The notes: generated by a model from the sequence alone, not told the origin. Shown: positions 34,873 through 43,844, counted from the stretch's first letter. The stretch is DNA of 64,000 nt from Streptomyces sp. 846.5 (GCF_004365705.1 NZ_SOBN01000003.1:186001-250000), one strand, 5' to 3'. Translations and numbers: made by a program.

Positions 34873-34961
34873 GTCGCGCAGTTCCCCGCGCCCCTGGGGG
34901 GCTGCAACTTGCTCGCAGTGGGTTAGTTGCAGCCCCCCAGGGGCGCGAGGAACTGCGCGAC
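34873..34961. repeat. Dispersed Streptomyces inverted repeat, copy 2 (longest)
   Basis: Arms of 37 nt (34873-34909 and 34925-34961) pair with a single mismatch, containing GTCGCGCAGTTCCCCGCGCC. It separates the convergent ferredoxin and kstR genes and would form a strong bidirectional terminator. Confidence 0.92.
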
Positions 34962-34982
34962 CAACCATGCAAATGCGGCACC

Positions 34983-35642
34983 CTACTCCGCCAGCAGCTT
35001 GCAGGCCGTCTCCAAATCGATCCGCACCTGCGCGATCGAGGCGCGCCCGCTGAGCCAAGTGACCAGCGCGGAGTGCCACGTGTGCTCGATCACCCGCACC
35101 GCGGCCAACTGGTCGCGGCTCAGCGGGTGGTCCAGCGCCATGGCCTCGGTGATCAGCACCGCGGTGAGCCGGCTGACCTGGTCCACCTCGGCGCTCACCG
35201 AGCGGTCCGCGAAGGTCAGCGCCCGCACCATCGCCTCGGCCAACTGCGGCTCGCGCTGCAGCCCGCGGAACGTGCCCATCAGGGTTTCGGCCACTCTGGC
35301 ACCGGGCTCGGTGGCCGAGGGCGGGTGCTTGCGCAGCTGCGACTGCATCAGTTGGAGCTGGTCCTGCATGGTCGCGACCAGCAGGTGCACCTTGGAGGGG
35401 AAGTAGCGGTAGAGCGTGCCCAGGGCGACGCCGGAGCTCTCGGCGACCTCGCGCATCTGGACGGCGTCGAAGCCCCCGCGGGAGGCGAGCTGGGCGGCCG
35501 TGTGCAGGATCCGGCGGCGGCGGGCCTCCTGCCGCTCGGTGAGCGGCGGCGCGGCCGGCGGCCTGGGATTGGTGGTCAGGTCGCTCACCCCGTCTGATGT
35601 GGTTCCGTCTCCCGGCGCTCCGAATGATGGCGCAGACACCAC
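34983..35642 (-). CDS. kstR: KstR-type TetR repressor of the steroid regulon
   Basis: The frame gives up to 219 residues from GTG 35642; GTG 35588 is an alternative, and neither has a strong ribosome site. The HTH region FDAVQMREVAESSGVALGTLYRYFPSKVHLL is nearly that of mycobacterial KstR (AVQMR, GVALGTLYRYFPSKVHLL). KstR binds TnnAACnnGTTnnA and is released by steroid CoA thioesters. Such boxes occur here upstream of kstR itself (35723), the MBL gene, fadE34 and chsH3. That agreement between protein and sites makes the assignment strong. Confidence 0.93.
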   Translation of the reverse strand: MVSAPSFGAPGDGTTSDGVSDLTTNPRPPAAPPLTERQEARRRRILHTAAQLASRGGFDAVQMREVAESSGVALGTLYRYFPSKVHLLVATMQDQLQLMQSQLRKHPPSATEPGARVAETLMGTFRGLQREPQLAEAMVRALTFADRSVSAEVDQVSRLTAVLITEAMALDHPLSRDQLAAVRVIEHTWHSALVTWLSGRASIAQVRIDLETACKLLAE

Positions 35643-35722
35643 GGGTGGCGCGAATCACCAGCCCTGCCCCGAAGCGGATAGCTACGGGCCGGTAATCTCA
35701 GGGACTCCATACGCTGCATCAT

Positions 35723-35736
35723 TGGAACGTGTTCTA
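35723..35736. promoter_or_regulatory. KstR box TGGAACGTGTTCTA
   Basis: An exact match to TnnAACnnGTTnnA. It lies between kstR (-) and the GT4 gene (+, start 35783), so it can give autoregulation and also control the GT4 operon. Confidence 0.88.
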
Positions 35737-35782
35737 GATTACCCTGACCGAGGCAGCCGTTGACAGAGGAGAAGAATCCAAG

Positions 35783-37114
35783 GTGACCAGTGCCGTGCGA
35801 GGCCTCGCGCCCGCTGACCGGCCGCTGCGGATCGCGTTGCTCTCCTACAAGGGCAACCCCTTCTGTGGCGGACAGGGCGTCTACGTCCGCCACCTCTCCC
35901 GGGAGCTGGCCCGGCTCGGCCACGACGTCGAGGTGCTCGGGGGCCAGCCGTACCCGGTGCTGGACGAGGTGGAGGGGCCCGGCAGGCTCGCCTTCACCGA
36001 GATCGCCAGCCTGGACCTCTACCGCCAGCCCGACCCCTTCCGTAATCCCCGGCTCGGCGAGTACCGCGGTCTCGCCGACGTGGTCGAGTACGCGACCATG
36101 CGCACCGGCGGCTTCCCCGAGCCGCTGACGTTCAGCATGCGGGCCCGCCGGCACCTGGCCCGGCACCGCGGCCGCTACGACGTCGTCCACGACAACCAGA
36201 CCCTCGGCTACGGCCTGCTCGGCCTGGAGCGGATCGGCTTCCCGCTGGTCACCACGGTCCACCACCCGGTCACCGTCGACCGGGAGTTGGACCTCGCCGC
36301 CGCCGAGGGCCTGCTCAAGCAGCTCTCGGTGCGCCGCTGGTACGGCTTCACCCGGATGCAGCGGCGGGTCGCCCACCGGCTGGAGTCGATCCTGACGGTC
36401 TCGCAGAGTTCGGGCCGTGAGATCAGTGAGCATCTGGGCGTGCGTCCCGAGCGGGTCCATGTGGTGCCGATCGGCGCCGACGTCCGGCTCTGGTCGCCGG
36501 ACACTTCCGTGCCGGTGGTGCCGGGGCGCATCGTCACCACCTCCAGCGCGGACGTCCCGCTCAAGGGCCTGATCCATCTGGTCGAGGCGCTGGCCAAGGT
36601 CCGCACCGAGCGTGAGGCGCATCTGGTCGTGGTCGGCAGGCGGCGCGAGGACGGCCCGGTGGCCGACGCGATCCGCAGGCTCGGTCTGGAGGGCGCCGTG
36701 GAGTTCCGCGGCGGCATAGACGACCAGGAGTTCGTCGACCTGGTGCGCAGCGCGGAGGTCGCCTGCGTCCCGTCCCTGTACGAGGGCTTCTCGCTGCCCG
36801 CGGCCGAGGCCATGGCCACCGGCACGCCGCTGGTCGCCACCACCGGCGGTGCCATCCCCGAGGTGGCCGGCGCGGACGGCGAGACCTGTCTGGCCGTGCC
36901 GCCCGGCGACGCCGGGGCTCTCGCGGTGGCGCTGGGACGGCTGCTGGACGACGCCGAGCTCCGCGCCCGGATCGGAACCGCCGGACGCGAGCGCGTGCTG
37001 GCGCGGTTCACCTGGGAGCGCGCCGCCGAGCTCACCGCGGAGCGCTACCGCGAGGCCATCGCCACCGGGGCCGGGCAGCGCGCCCGGGCCGGCGACGGGT
37101 GGAGGTACGTCTAG
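35783..37114 (+). CDS. GT4-family glycosyltransferase
   Basis: This 443-residue protein starts at GTG 35783. It has the GT-B fold: N-terminal domain with GGQGVYVRHLSRELARLGHDVEVL, and a C-terminal domain with SADVPLKGLIHLVEALAKV, VVGRRR and the GT4 nucleotide-sugar motif (CVPSLYEGFSLPAAEAMATGTPLVATTGGAIPE, in which the two Glu lie around EGFSLPAAE). It is a retaining transferase using a nucleotide-sugar donor. It begins a three-gene operon with a methyltransferase and an alpha-toroid protein and faces kstR across a KstR box. The acceptor is unknown. Confidence 0.92.
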   Translation: MTSAVRGLAPADRPLRIALLSYKGNPFCGGQGVYVRHLSRELARLGHDVEVLGGQPYPVLDEVEGPGRLAFTEIASLDLYRQPDPFRNPRLGEYRGLADVVEYATMRTGGFPEPLTFSMRARRHLARHRGRYDVVHDNQTLGYGLLGLERIGFPLVTTVHHPVTVDRELDLAAAEGLLKQLSVRRWYGFTRMQRRVAHRLESILTVSQSSGREISEHLGVRPERVHVVPIGADVRLWSPDTSVPVVPGRIVTTSSADVPLKGLIHLVEALAKVRTEREAHLVVVGRRREDGPVADAIRRLGLEGAVEFRGGIDDQEFVDLVRSAEVACVPSLYEGFSLPAAEAMATGTPLVATTGGAIPEVAGADGETCLAVPPGDAGALAVALGRLLDDAELRARIGTAGRERVLARFTWERAAELTAERYREAIATGAGQRARAGDGWRYV

Positions 37115-37259
37115 TCCGCAGCAGGACCCGCGCCCCGGCAGCGCATCCGCCACCGCCACTGCCCCCGCCTTCTGACTTCCCGTCCTGACCTTCCCACGTG
37201 ACTGACGCCCGACCGCCCGACGCGGTCGGCGTCGACGACGCGAATGGAGCCCCGCGACC

Positions 37260-38015
37260 GTGCTGACCGTCGACTTCTCCCGCTTCCCGATCGCCCCCGG
37301 CGACCGGGTGCTCGACCTCGGCTGTGGTGGCGGCCGGCACGCCTTCGAGGTCTACCGGCGCGGCGGCCGTGTCGTCGCCCTGGACCGCAACGCGGAGGAG
37401 ATCCGCGAGGTCCAGCGCTGGTTCTCGGCGATGGAGCAGGAGGGCGAGGCCCCGGCCGGCGCCTCCGCCGTGGCGATGGAGGGGGACGCGCTGGCGCTGC
37501 CCTTCCCCGACGACAGCTTCGACAAGGTCATCATCTCCGAGGTGATGGAGCACATCCCGGACGACAAGGGTGTGCTCGCCGAGATGGTCCGGGTGCTCAG
37601 GCCCGGCGGCTCCATTGCGATCACGGTGCCGCGCTGGCTCCCCGAGCAGGTCTGCTGGGCGCTCTCGGACGCCTACCACGAGGTCGAGGGCGGCCATATC
37701 CGCATCTACCGCGGCGACGAGCTGGTCGGGAAGATGCGCGAGGCCGGCCTGCAGCCGTACGGGCAGCACCACGCCCATGCGCTGCACTCGCCGTACTGGT
37801 GGATCAAGTGCGCGGTCGGCGTGGACAACGACAAGGCGCTGCCGGTCCGCGCCTACCACCAGCTGCTGGTCTGGGACATCGTCGGCACCCCGGTGATCAG
37901 CAAGCTCACCCGGGCCGCCGAGAGCGCCCTGAACCCGCTGATCGGCAAGAGCTTCGTCGCCTATGCGACCAAGCCCCACGCCGAAGCGCTCTCGCTCTCG
38001 CAGGAGCTCGGGTGA
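37260..38015 (+). CDS. Class I SAM-dependent methyltransferase
   Basis: The protein has 251 residues, starting at GTG 37260. Motif I is VLDLGCGGGRHAFEVYRRGG, followed by VALDRNAEEI, then GDALALPFPDDSFDKVIISEVMEHIPDD and VLRPGGSIAITVP. It is a methyltransf_11-type enzyme. The last bases overlap the next start by 4 bp (GTGA), so it is coupled to the alpha-toroid gene. The conserved string GT4 - methyltransferase - toroid suggests modification of a sugar-linked lipid or polyprenoid, which is inference. Confidence 0.92.
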   Translation: MLTVDFSRFPIAPGDRVLDLGCGGGRHAFEVYRRGGRVVALDRNAEEIREVQRWFSAMEQEGEAPAGASAVAMEGDALALPFPDDSFDKVIISEVMEHIPDDKGVLAEMVRVLRPGGSIAITVPRWLPEQVCWALSDAYHEVEGGHIRIYRGDELVGKMREAGLQPYGQHHAHALHSPYWWIKCAVGVDNDKALPVRAYHQLLVWDIVGTPVISKLTRAAESALNPLIGKSFVAYATKPHAEALSLSQELG

Positions 38016-39103
38016 CGGCGGGCACCGGGCCCGGGCCCGTCGCCGTCCCGGACGTCCTGGTCCTGCCGGGCGTGCTGGACGCCGAGCAGGCCGCCGCCAC
38101 CGTCCGCAGCATCCTCGCCGACCAGCGCGCCGACGGCGGGATTCCCTGGTTCGCCGGGGGGCACCTCGACCCCTGGGACCACACCGAGGCCGCCATGGCC
38201 CTGGACGTCGCGGGCGAGCACGCCGCAGCCGAGGCCGCCTACCGGTGGCTGATGAGGCATCAGAACCCGGACGGCTCCTGGTACTCCGCGTACACGGACG
38301 GGGCGGCGACGGACCGGAACCGGGAGTCCAACTTCTGCGCCTACATCGCCGTCGGCATCTGGCACCACCATCTGGCCACCGGCGACGACACCTTCCTGGA
38401 GGAGGTCTGGCCCACCGTCGTCCGCGCGGTCGAGTTCGTCCTGACCCTGCAGCGGCCCGACGGCACCGTCGCCTGGCGCCGCGAGGAGGACGGCAGCGCG
38501 CCCGACGAGGCGCTGCTCACCGGCTGCTCCAGCGTCCACCACGCGCTGCGGTGCGCGCTGGCCATCGCCGACTGCCTGGAAGAGCCGCAGCCCGACTGGG
38601 AGCTGGCCGCCGGACGGCTCGGCCACGCGGTCACCGCCCACCCGGAGGCGTTCCTGGACAAGGACCGCTACTCCATGGACTGGTACTACCCGGTGCTGGG
38701 GACGGCCCTGCGCGGAGCGGCCGCCGAGGAGCGGATCGAACGCGACTGGAACCGCTTCGTGGTGCCCGGGCTCGGCGTCCGCTGCGTGTCGGACCGCCCC
38801 TGGGTCACCGGCGGTGAGAGTGCCGAACTGGCCCTGGCGCTCTGGGCGATCGGCGAGTCCGACCGCGCCGTCGAGATACTCCGGTCCATCCAGCACCTGC
38901 GCCACCCCGAGGGCGGCTACTGGACCGGCTATGTCTTCGAGGACGACGCGGTCTGGCCCGAGGAGCGCACCACCTGGACGGCGGGCGCGCTGCTGCTGGC
39001 CGTGGCGGCCCTGGGCGGGGACGAGGCCACCGCGACCGTGTTCGGCGGCGCGCGGCTGCCGACCGGACTGGCCGACGAGTGCTGCGCGCCGCTGGACTGC
39101 TGA
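38012..39103 (+). CDS. Prenyltransferase / squalene-cyclase-like alpha-toroid protein
   Basis: The protein has 363 residues from GTG 38012, overlapping the methyltransferase stop. Repeated helical hairpins with QNPDGSW, QRPDGTV and HPEGGYW turns are the QW-like repeats of the alpha/alpha toroid found in terpene cyclases and prenyltransferases. The DxDD acid motif of squalene-hopene cyclase was not seen, and the length is about half of that enzyme. It may bind or modify a polyprenyl group rather than cyclise it. It may instead be a glycoside-hydrolase-like toroid. The stop codon is part of a CTGACGCTCCGTCAG palindrome. Confidence 0.75.
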   Translation: MTAGTGPGPVAVPDVLVLPGVLDAEQAAATVRSILADQRADGGIPWFAGGHLDPWDHTEAAMALDVAGEHAAAEAAYRWLMRHQNPDGSWYSAYTDGAATDRNRESNFCAYIAVGIWHHHLATGDDTFLEEVWPTVVRAVEFVLTLQRPDGTVAWRREEDGSAPDEALLTGCSSVHHALRCALAIADCLEEPQPDWELAAGRLGHAVTAHPEAFLDKDRYSMDWYYPVLGTALRGAAAEERIERDWNRFVVPGLGVRCVSDRPWVTGGESAELALALWAIGESDRAVEILRSIQHLRHPEGGYWTGYVFEDDAVWPEERTTWTAGALLLAVAALGGDEATATVFGGARLPTGLADECCAPLDC

Positions 39104-39114
39104 CGCTCCGTCAG
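39100..39114. repeat. CTGACGCTCCGTCAG palindrome at the toroid gene stop
   Basis: The same dyad as the promoter copies, but located at the 3' junction of two convergent genes and including the TGA stop. It could be a short hairpin rather than an operator. Confidence 0.6.
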
Positions 39115-39131
39115 TGCTCTTCGGAGCCCGC

Positions 39132-39410
39132 CTACTCGCGGGAGCCGGTGCGGCCGAGAGCGTTGCCGACGGCTCCGTAGACCAGGGCCGGGAGGCCGAA
39201 GATCAGCAGGGCGCGCAGCTTGCTGTTGTGGACGCCGTTGCCGTTGAAGATGTTGCGGGACCAGGTGGCGAGCCAGTCTGCTGCCTCGTGGAACCAGTTG
39301 ACCACCGTGTTGCCGGTGTTCGCGTCGAAGAGGTACAGCAGGAACCAGATGACGAGGATCAACGCCCCTATGTACAGGGCGAGTCCGATCAGACGTATGA
39401 GTCCACTCAT
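39132..39410 (-). CDS. Small two-helix membrane protein
   Basis: This 92-residue protein starts MSGLIRLIGLALYIGALILV with one long N-terminal helix, then a polar stretch (WFHEAADWLATWSRNIFNGNG) and a second helix (LRALLIFGLPALVYGAVGNA). No known function. Convergent with the toroid gene. Confidence 0.75.
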   Translation of the reverse strand: MSGLIRLIGLALYIGALILVIWFLLYLFDANTGNTVVNWFHEAADWLATWSRNIFNGNGVHNSKLRALLIFGLPALVYGAVGNALGRTGSRE

Positions 39411-39490
39411 GTCCTGACGCCTGCCCCGTCCGGCCGGATGCTAACTTCCAGGCAGTCGGAAGAAGTATCCAGAAGGGGACGTGACCTGCG

Positions 39491-40270
39491 ATGACCTTGC
39501 TTCGGCACGAGCGGTACCTGGAATCGGTGGAGGCGGACGCCAGGCGCTTCGCCGCAGCGGTGGCCGAGGGGGATCCCAAGGCCCAGGTGCCGAGCTGCCC
39601 GGACTGGCAACTGGCCGACCTGTGCGCCCATACGGGCAAGGTGCACCGCTGGGTGACCCAGATCATCACCACCCGCTCGCAGCAGCGGGTCGGCTGGGAC
39701 GCCCTGCCCGACGCGGAGATCCCCGCCGATCCCGCCGGACAGGCGGAGTGGCTGCTGCGCGGCGCGCTGGCGGTGACCGCGCTGCTGCGCGAGGTCGGCA
39801 CCGGGCTGGAGGTGTGGGGCTGGGCCGGGGAGCACAGCACCGGCTGGTGGGGCCGCCGGATGGCGCACGAGACGTTGGTGCACCGGATCGACGCCGAGTT
39901 GACGGTCGGTGGCCGCCCTGGCCCGGTCGATCCCGAGCTGGCCGCGGACAACATCGACGAGCTGCTGCACAACGCCGTCCTCCCCGCCTCCCGGGCCTTC
40001 CCCAACCGGGGTCTGCTGCGGGGCGGGGGTGACACCCTGCACCTTCACTGCACCGATGTGCCCGGGGAGTGGCTGCTGCGGCGCGCCCCGGTGCCGGAGG
40101 GCTTCACCTACGAGGAGGGGCACGCCAAGGGCGATGCCGCGGTGCGCGGATCCGCGGAGGAGTTGATGCTGCTGGTCAACAAGCGGCTGCCGGACGGGAG
40201 GAACGACGTCCAGGTGATCGGTGACGACCGGGTGGTCGCGCTCTGGCTGGACGGGCTGACCCTCGACTGA
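39491..40270 (+). CDS. Mycothiol-dependent maleylpyruvate isomerase-family protein
   Basis: This 259-residue protein matches the MDMPI/DinB-like four-helix family: RHERYLESVEADARRFAAAV, CPDWQLADLCAHTGKVHRWV (the metal-binding His region) and WWGRRMAHETLVHRIDAEL with further His. A C-terminal MDMPI_C-like domain follows (TLHLHCTDVPGEWLLRR). Such enzymes use mycothiol to isomerise or detoxify compounds. Substrate unknown. It converges with the F420-type oxidoreductase gene. Confidence 0.88.
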   Translation: MTLLRHERYLESVEADARRFAAAVAEGDPKAQVPSCPDWQLADLCAHTGKVHRWVTQIITTRSQQRVGWDALPDAEIPADPAGQAEWLLRGALAVTALLREVGTGLEVWGWAGEHSTGWWGRRMAHETLVHRIDAELTVGGRPGPVDPELAADNIDELLHNAVLPASRAFPNRGLLRGGGDTLHLHCTDVPGEWLLRRAPVPEGFTYEEGHAKGDAAVRGSAEELMLLVNKRLPDGRNDVQVIGDDRVVALWLDGLTLD

Positions 40271-40281
40271 CGGCTTTGCGG

Positions 40282-40296
40282 CGGACGGTCCGTCAG
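40282..40296. repeat. CGGACGGTCCGTCAG palindrome at the F420-oxidoreductase stop
   Basis: A 14-of-15 match to the CTGACGGnnCGTCAG dyad, located between convergent stops and containing the oxidoreductase TGA on the - strand. Confidence 0.5.
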
Positions 40297-41309
40297 AGCA
40301 CCAGCTCGGCGAGGGTGCGCAGGGTCAGCGGGTCGCGAGTGGTGACCAGCAGGTCGGTGACCGGGCTCGCCTCCCAGGCCTGCAACCGGTCGGCGATCCG
40401 GGCACGGGGGCCGACCAGGGAGATCTCGTCGGCGAAGGCGGCGGGGACGGTGGCGACGGCTTCGGCCTGCCGGCCGGCCAGGAAGAGCTCCTGGATCCGG
40501 CGGGCCTCCGGCTCGTAACCCATCCTGGCCATCAGGTCGGCGTGGAAGTTGCGCCCGCGTGCCCCCATCCCGCCGACGTAGAAGCCGAGCATGGCCTGGA
40601 TCGGCGCCAGGCCCTCGGCGACGTCGTCGCAGACCCGGGCATGGACCAGGGGGGCGACGGTGAAGCCGGGCCGCGCCTGGGCGAGCGCGTCCGCGTAGAG
40701 GTCGGCGCGTTCGGGGGTGGGGGAGAAGTAGAGCGGCAGCCAGCCGTCGGCGATCCGCACGGTCTGGGCGATGTTCTTGGGACCCTCGGCGCCGAGGAGG
40801 ATCGGCAGGTCGGAGCGCAGCGGGTGCAGGATCGGCTTCAGCGGCTTGCCGAGGCCGGTGCCGTCCGGGCCCGGGTAGGGGAGCGGATGGTAGACGCCGT
40901 CCAGGGTGACCGGCTTCTCGCGGCGCAGCACCTGGCGGACCACGTCCACGTACTCCCGGACGGCGGTCAGGGGGGAGCGGGGGAACGGCCGTCCGTACCA
41001 GCCCTCGACGACCTGCGGTCCGGACAGCCCGAGGCCGAGCAGCAGTCGGCCGCCGGAGAGGTGGTCCAGGGTCATCGCATGCATCGCGGTCGCGGTCGGG
41101 GTGCGGGCCGCCATCTGCGCGATCCCGGTACCCAGCTGGATCCGGCTGGTGCGGGCGGCGATCCAGGTGAGCGGGGTGAAGGCGTCGGAGCCCCAGGCCT
41201 CCGCCGTCCAGACGCTGTGGTAGCCGAGGCGTTCGGCCTCGACGGCGAGGTCGAGGAAGCCGGGGGAGGGGGCAGCGCCCCAGTAGCCGAGTGCTAGCCC
41301 GAGGCGCAT
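40293..41309 (-). CDS. LLM-class F420-dependent oxidoreductase
   Basis: This 338-residue TIM-barrel protein starts MRLGLALGYWGAAPSPGFLDLAVEAERLGYHSVWTAEAWG and includes IQLGTGIAQMAARTPTATAMHAMTLDHLSGGRLLLGLGLSG. This form matches actinobacterial F420-dependent LLM oxidoreductases, a group that occurs inside mycobacterial cholesterol gene clusters (Rv3520c type). A CTGATGGACCGTCAG site lies 20 bp upstream. It probably reduces or oxidises a steroid-like or fatty intermediate with F420; the reaction is unknown. Confidence 0.87.
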   Translation of the reverse strand: MRLGLALGYWGAAPSPGFLDLAVEAERLGYHSVWTAEAWGSDAFTPLTWIAARTSRIQLGTGIAQMAARTPTATAMHAMTLDHLSGGRLLLGLGLSGPQVVEGWYGRPFPRSPLTAVREYVDVVRQVLRREKPVTLDGVYHPLPYPGPDGTGLGKPLKPILHPLRSDLPILLGAEGPKNIAQTVRIADGWLPLYFSPTPERADLYADALAQARPGFTVAPLVHARVCDDVAEGLAPIQAMLGFYVGGMGARGRNFHADLMARMGYEPEARRIQELFLAGRQAEAVATVPAAFADEISLVGPRARIADRLQAWEASPVTDLLVTTRDPLTLRTLAELVL

Positions 41310-41328
41310 GGTGGGACCCCCAAGATTT

Positions 41329-41343
41329 CTGATGGACCGTCAG
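41329..41343. promoter_or_regulatory. CTGATGGACCGTCAG site upstream of the F420-oxidoreductase
   Basis: One mismatch from the CTGACGGnnCGTCAG dyad, 20 bp before the start codon. No KstR box is next to it. Confidence 0.65.
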
Positions 41344-41386
41344 TTCCGTTTTGGGGTGAGCGTAGGGCGCGGGGCGTGAGGCCACA

Positions 41387-41432
41387 ACGGGCGCGGGCCG
41401 GGACAGTGGGTACCGTCCCGGCCCGCGCCCGT
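41387..41432 (-). terminator. Strong hairpin after the Pro/Gln-rich membrane protein gene
   Basis: An 18-bp perfect stem (41387-41404 with 41415-41432) around a 10-nt loop, followed by TCTTTC. It lies 35 bp past the stop of the gene ending at 41468. Confidence 0.88.
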
Positions 41433-41467
41433 CTTTCGTGGGCTTGCCGTGCTTCTGGAGCAGGGTG

Positions 41468-42613
41468 TCAGCCGCGCTGGATGCCCGAGGTGTCGGACAG
41501 CAGGCCGCGCTTGCCCTCCTGGGTCTGGGTGAGCAGGGCGTCGCCGCGCTGCGCGATGGCCAGGTACCAGGTGCCGGGCACCAGCTCCCCGACGGACGGG
41601 CCGTCGGAGTCACCCTCCGGAGCCAGCGCACGGGGTGCGGGAACGGCGAACCAGAACGGCGCGAAGGCCGGAGCGGCCGGGGCCTCCACAGCGGGGGCGG
41701 GCTCGGGCTGGGCGGCCGCCTCCTTCTCCAGGCTGTGCGGCTGAGCGGGTGCGGCGGCCTCGGGAGACCTCTGCTCGGCGGCCTGCTCCTCCGCGGCGGC
41801 GGAGGACTGCGGCTTCACCACCGGGGTGAGCAGCGCCGTCGCGTTGTCCTCGCGCTCGACGGGCGGGGCGTCCTGCGGGGTCGCGGCCGCTGCAGGGGCC
41901 GGAGCCGGTGCGGGGGCTGCCGCGGCGGGCTGCGGGTAGCCGTAGCCGCTGGGCTGCGGCTGGTACGCCTGGGCCGGGTTCGGCCCCGGGGCGGGCGAGA
42001 TCGGTCCGCTGAAGGGCTGGCCCGGCTGGGCCTGCTGCACCGGCTGGCCGTGGTGGAACTGCTGGCCGGGCTGCGGCTGGTAGGGCTGCTGCTGCATCGG
42101 CTGGCCGGGCTGGCCCGGCTGACCGTACGTCGGGTAGCCGCCGGGGCCGGTCATCTGCTGCGGCGCCGTCGGTGACGCGGTGGTCAGCGGCAGAGCGAGC
42201 GCGGGCAGCAGCGGTGTCGCGAGCGCGGCGCCGGCGAGCAGCAGCGCGAAGAGGAAGCCGAGGTAGGCCCCGAACGAGTGACTCAGCAGCGGCGACGGGG
42301 TGGAGAACAGCGACCACAGCGACGACCAGAGCGCCGCGACCGTCAGGACCGAGCCCCAGTGCGCCAGTTCGATTCCCGCGACCTTGGGCGCCTGCGGCAG
42401 CAGCCGACCGGCCAGCACCAGTGCCGCGCCGATCACGCCCAGCAGGAACACCGCAGGCAGCAGCGGGAAGAAGCCGCCGTGCCAGGCGTTTGCGGTGCAG
42501 CTGCCGGTGCTGCCGCAGTCGGCGCTGTAGTAGGGCAGGAACGAGGAGATCAGCAATAGGAGTGCCGCAGCCGCGACCGCCGCATCTCCCCTGGTGACGG
42601 TTCTGGGGTTCAC
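41468..42613 (-). CDS. Four-helix membrane protein with Pro/Gln/Gly-rich cytoplasmic region
   Basis: The start is GTG 42613 behind GAGAGGG, giving 381 residues. The first 150 residues contain four hydrophobic helices with a CGSTGSCTANAW outer loop. A long disordered segment follows (QPGQPGQPMQQQPYQPQPGQ), then an acidic/Ala stretch, and the C-terminus includes GTWYLAIAQRGDALLTQ. The plan is that of DUF5336-like actinobacterial membrane proteins of unknown function. The disordered part may bind partner proteins. No regulatory palindrome was seen before it. Confidence 0.7.
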   Translation of the reverse strand: MNPRTVTRGDAAVAAAALLLLISSFLPYYSADCGSTGSCTANAWHGGFFPLLPAVFLLGVIGAALVLAGRLLPQAPKVAGIELAHWGSVLTVAALWSSLWSLFSTPSPLLSHSFGAYLGFLFALLLAGAALATPLLPALALPLTTASPTAPQQMTGPGGYPTYGQPGQPGQPMQQQPYQPQPGQQFHHGQPVQQAQPGQPFSGPISPAPGPNPAQAYQPQPSGYGYPQPAAAAPAPAPAPAAAATPQDAPPVEREDNATALLTPVVKPQSSAAAEEQAAEQRSPEAAAPAQPHSLEKEAAAQPEPAPAVEAPAAPAFAPFWFAVPAPRALAPEGDSDGPSVGELVPGTWYLAIAQRGDALLTQTQEGKRGLLSDTSGIQRG

Positions 42614-42800
42614 CGTGAGAGCCCTCTCGTGATTGGTTGGGCGAAAGCTTGGACCGCCCATAGCGTACGGTGTTCGGGCTTTGAAGGAGACGTCTGGATC
42701 ATTCCGGTTTCGTGTGCGCGTCAAAGTCACTGCCGGTGACGGTGGTGCTGATGTGACGGGTCCGTGGCGGGTCCGTGGTGGGTCCGCGCCGGACTCTCCG

Positions 42801-43844
42801 TCAGTTGCCGCTCTCCAGGTAGGCGGTGATCCCGTTCACGACCCCCTGGGCGGCGAGCTGCCGCCAGGACGCCGAGGTCATCTCCTTGGCGTCGGTGGCG
42901 TTGCGCATGTTGCCGCACTCGATGAAGATCTTCGGCACCGTCGACATGTTCAGTCCGCCCAGGTCGCTGCGGACGTCGAGGCCCGACCCGCCGCTGATGT
43001 AGTTGGCGAAGGGCTCGCCGGTCACGCTGTGGAACGCCGAGCGGACGTCGAGGCCCAGGGTGCGGGAGGGGGTGACGATGGCGCGGTTGTCGGCGCCGCC
43101 CTGGTCCACGGCGGCCGGGAGGATCACATGGAAGCCGCGGTCGCTCGCTCCGGCGCCGTCGCCGTGGATGGAGATCGCCGCATCGGCGTGGGCGGCGTTG
43201 CCGATGGCGGCACGCTCGGTGACGCACGGTCCCCAGGCCGTGTTCCCGTCCTGGGTGAACACCACCTTGGCGCCCTCGGCCTCCAGGAGGGTGCGGGCCC
43301 GCCGGGCCACGTCCAGGGTGAAGTCGGCCTCCAGGTAGCCGCTGTCGGTCTCGGTGCCGGTGGTGTCGCAGGTGGTGGTGCCGTTGCCGATCTGGACCAG
43401 CTTGTTTATCTCACTGGCGTACTTGCCGTTGTCGGGGTTGTGGCCCGGGTCGATCACCACGGTCTTCCCGGCGAGCGGATGCGCGGACGAGGCCGGAGCC
43501 TTGGCGGCGGCAGTCGAGGCGGTGGAGGCGGAGTTGGGCGTCGAGGCAGAGGCGGCGGCGGACGAACCCGTGCTGCGGGAGGCGGCCGCTGAGGATGACG
43601 AGGACGAGGACGAAGCCCCTGCCTGCGCTCCCGGCTGCACGGGGGCGAGGCCGGGGGCAGTCACATCGCCCACCGCCACACTGTGCCCAGCGTCCTGGGA
43701 CCCGGCTACGGCCTTCCAGCCCAGCCAGCCGGCGAACCCCAGCGGCACCAGGGCGGCCAGGACCATCGCGGCCGTCGCTGCCCGGGCCCGGCGGGGGCGC
43801 TGCTCCGGGTCGTCGTAACGGTCGAGCGGGTGTTCAGATCTCAC
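42801..43844 (-). CDS. N-acetylmuramoyl-L-alanine amidase (Amidase_3)
   Basis: The protein has 347 residues. A basic N-terminus and one signal-anchor helix (AATAAMVLAALVPLGFAGWLGW) are followed by a Ser/Ala linker. The catalytic domain has VVIDPGHN, a Glu in YLEADFTLDVARR, SIHGDG and the catalytic Glu in IFIECGNMRN. It cuts the bond between N-acetylmuramic acid and L-Ala in peptidoglycan. GTG 43844 overlaps the previous gene's end by 11 bp, so the two are coupled. It may act with the membrane-spanning Pro-rich protein. Confidence 0.9.
   Translation of the reverse strand: MRSEHPLDRYDDPEQRPRRARAATAAMVLAALVPLGFAGWLGWKAVAGSQDAGHSVAVGDVTAPGLAPVQPGAQAGASSSSSSSSAAASRSTGSSAAASASTPNSASTASTAAAKAPASSAHPLAGKTVVIDPGHNPDNGKYASEINKLVQIGNGTTTCDTTGTETDSGYLEADFTLDVARRARTLLEAEGAKVVFTQDGNTAWGPCVTERAAIGNAAHADAAISIHGDGAGASDRGFHVILPAAVDQGGADNRAIVTPSRTLGLDVRSAFHSVTGEPFANYISGGSGLDVRSDLGGLNMSTVPKIFIECGNMRNATDAKEMTSASWRQLAAQGVVNGITAYLESGN

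Noticed and set aside
42755-42790. Three near-copies of GGGTCCGTGGC after the amidase stop
   Set aside because: Short and imperfect; no role or recurrence elsewhere in the window was found.
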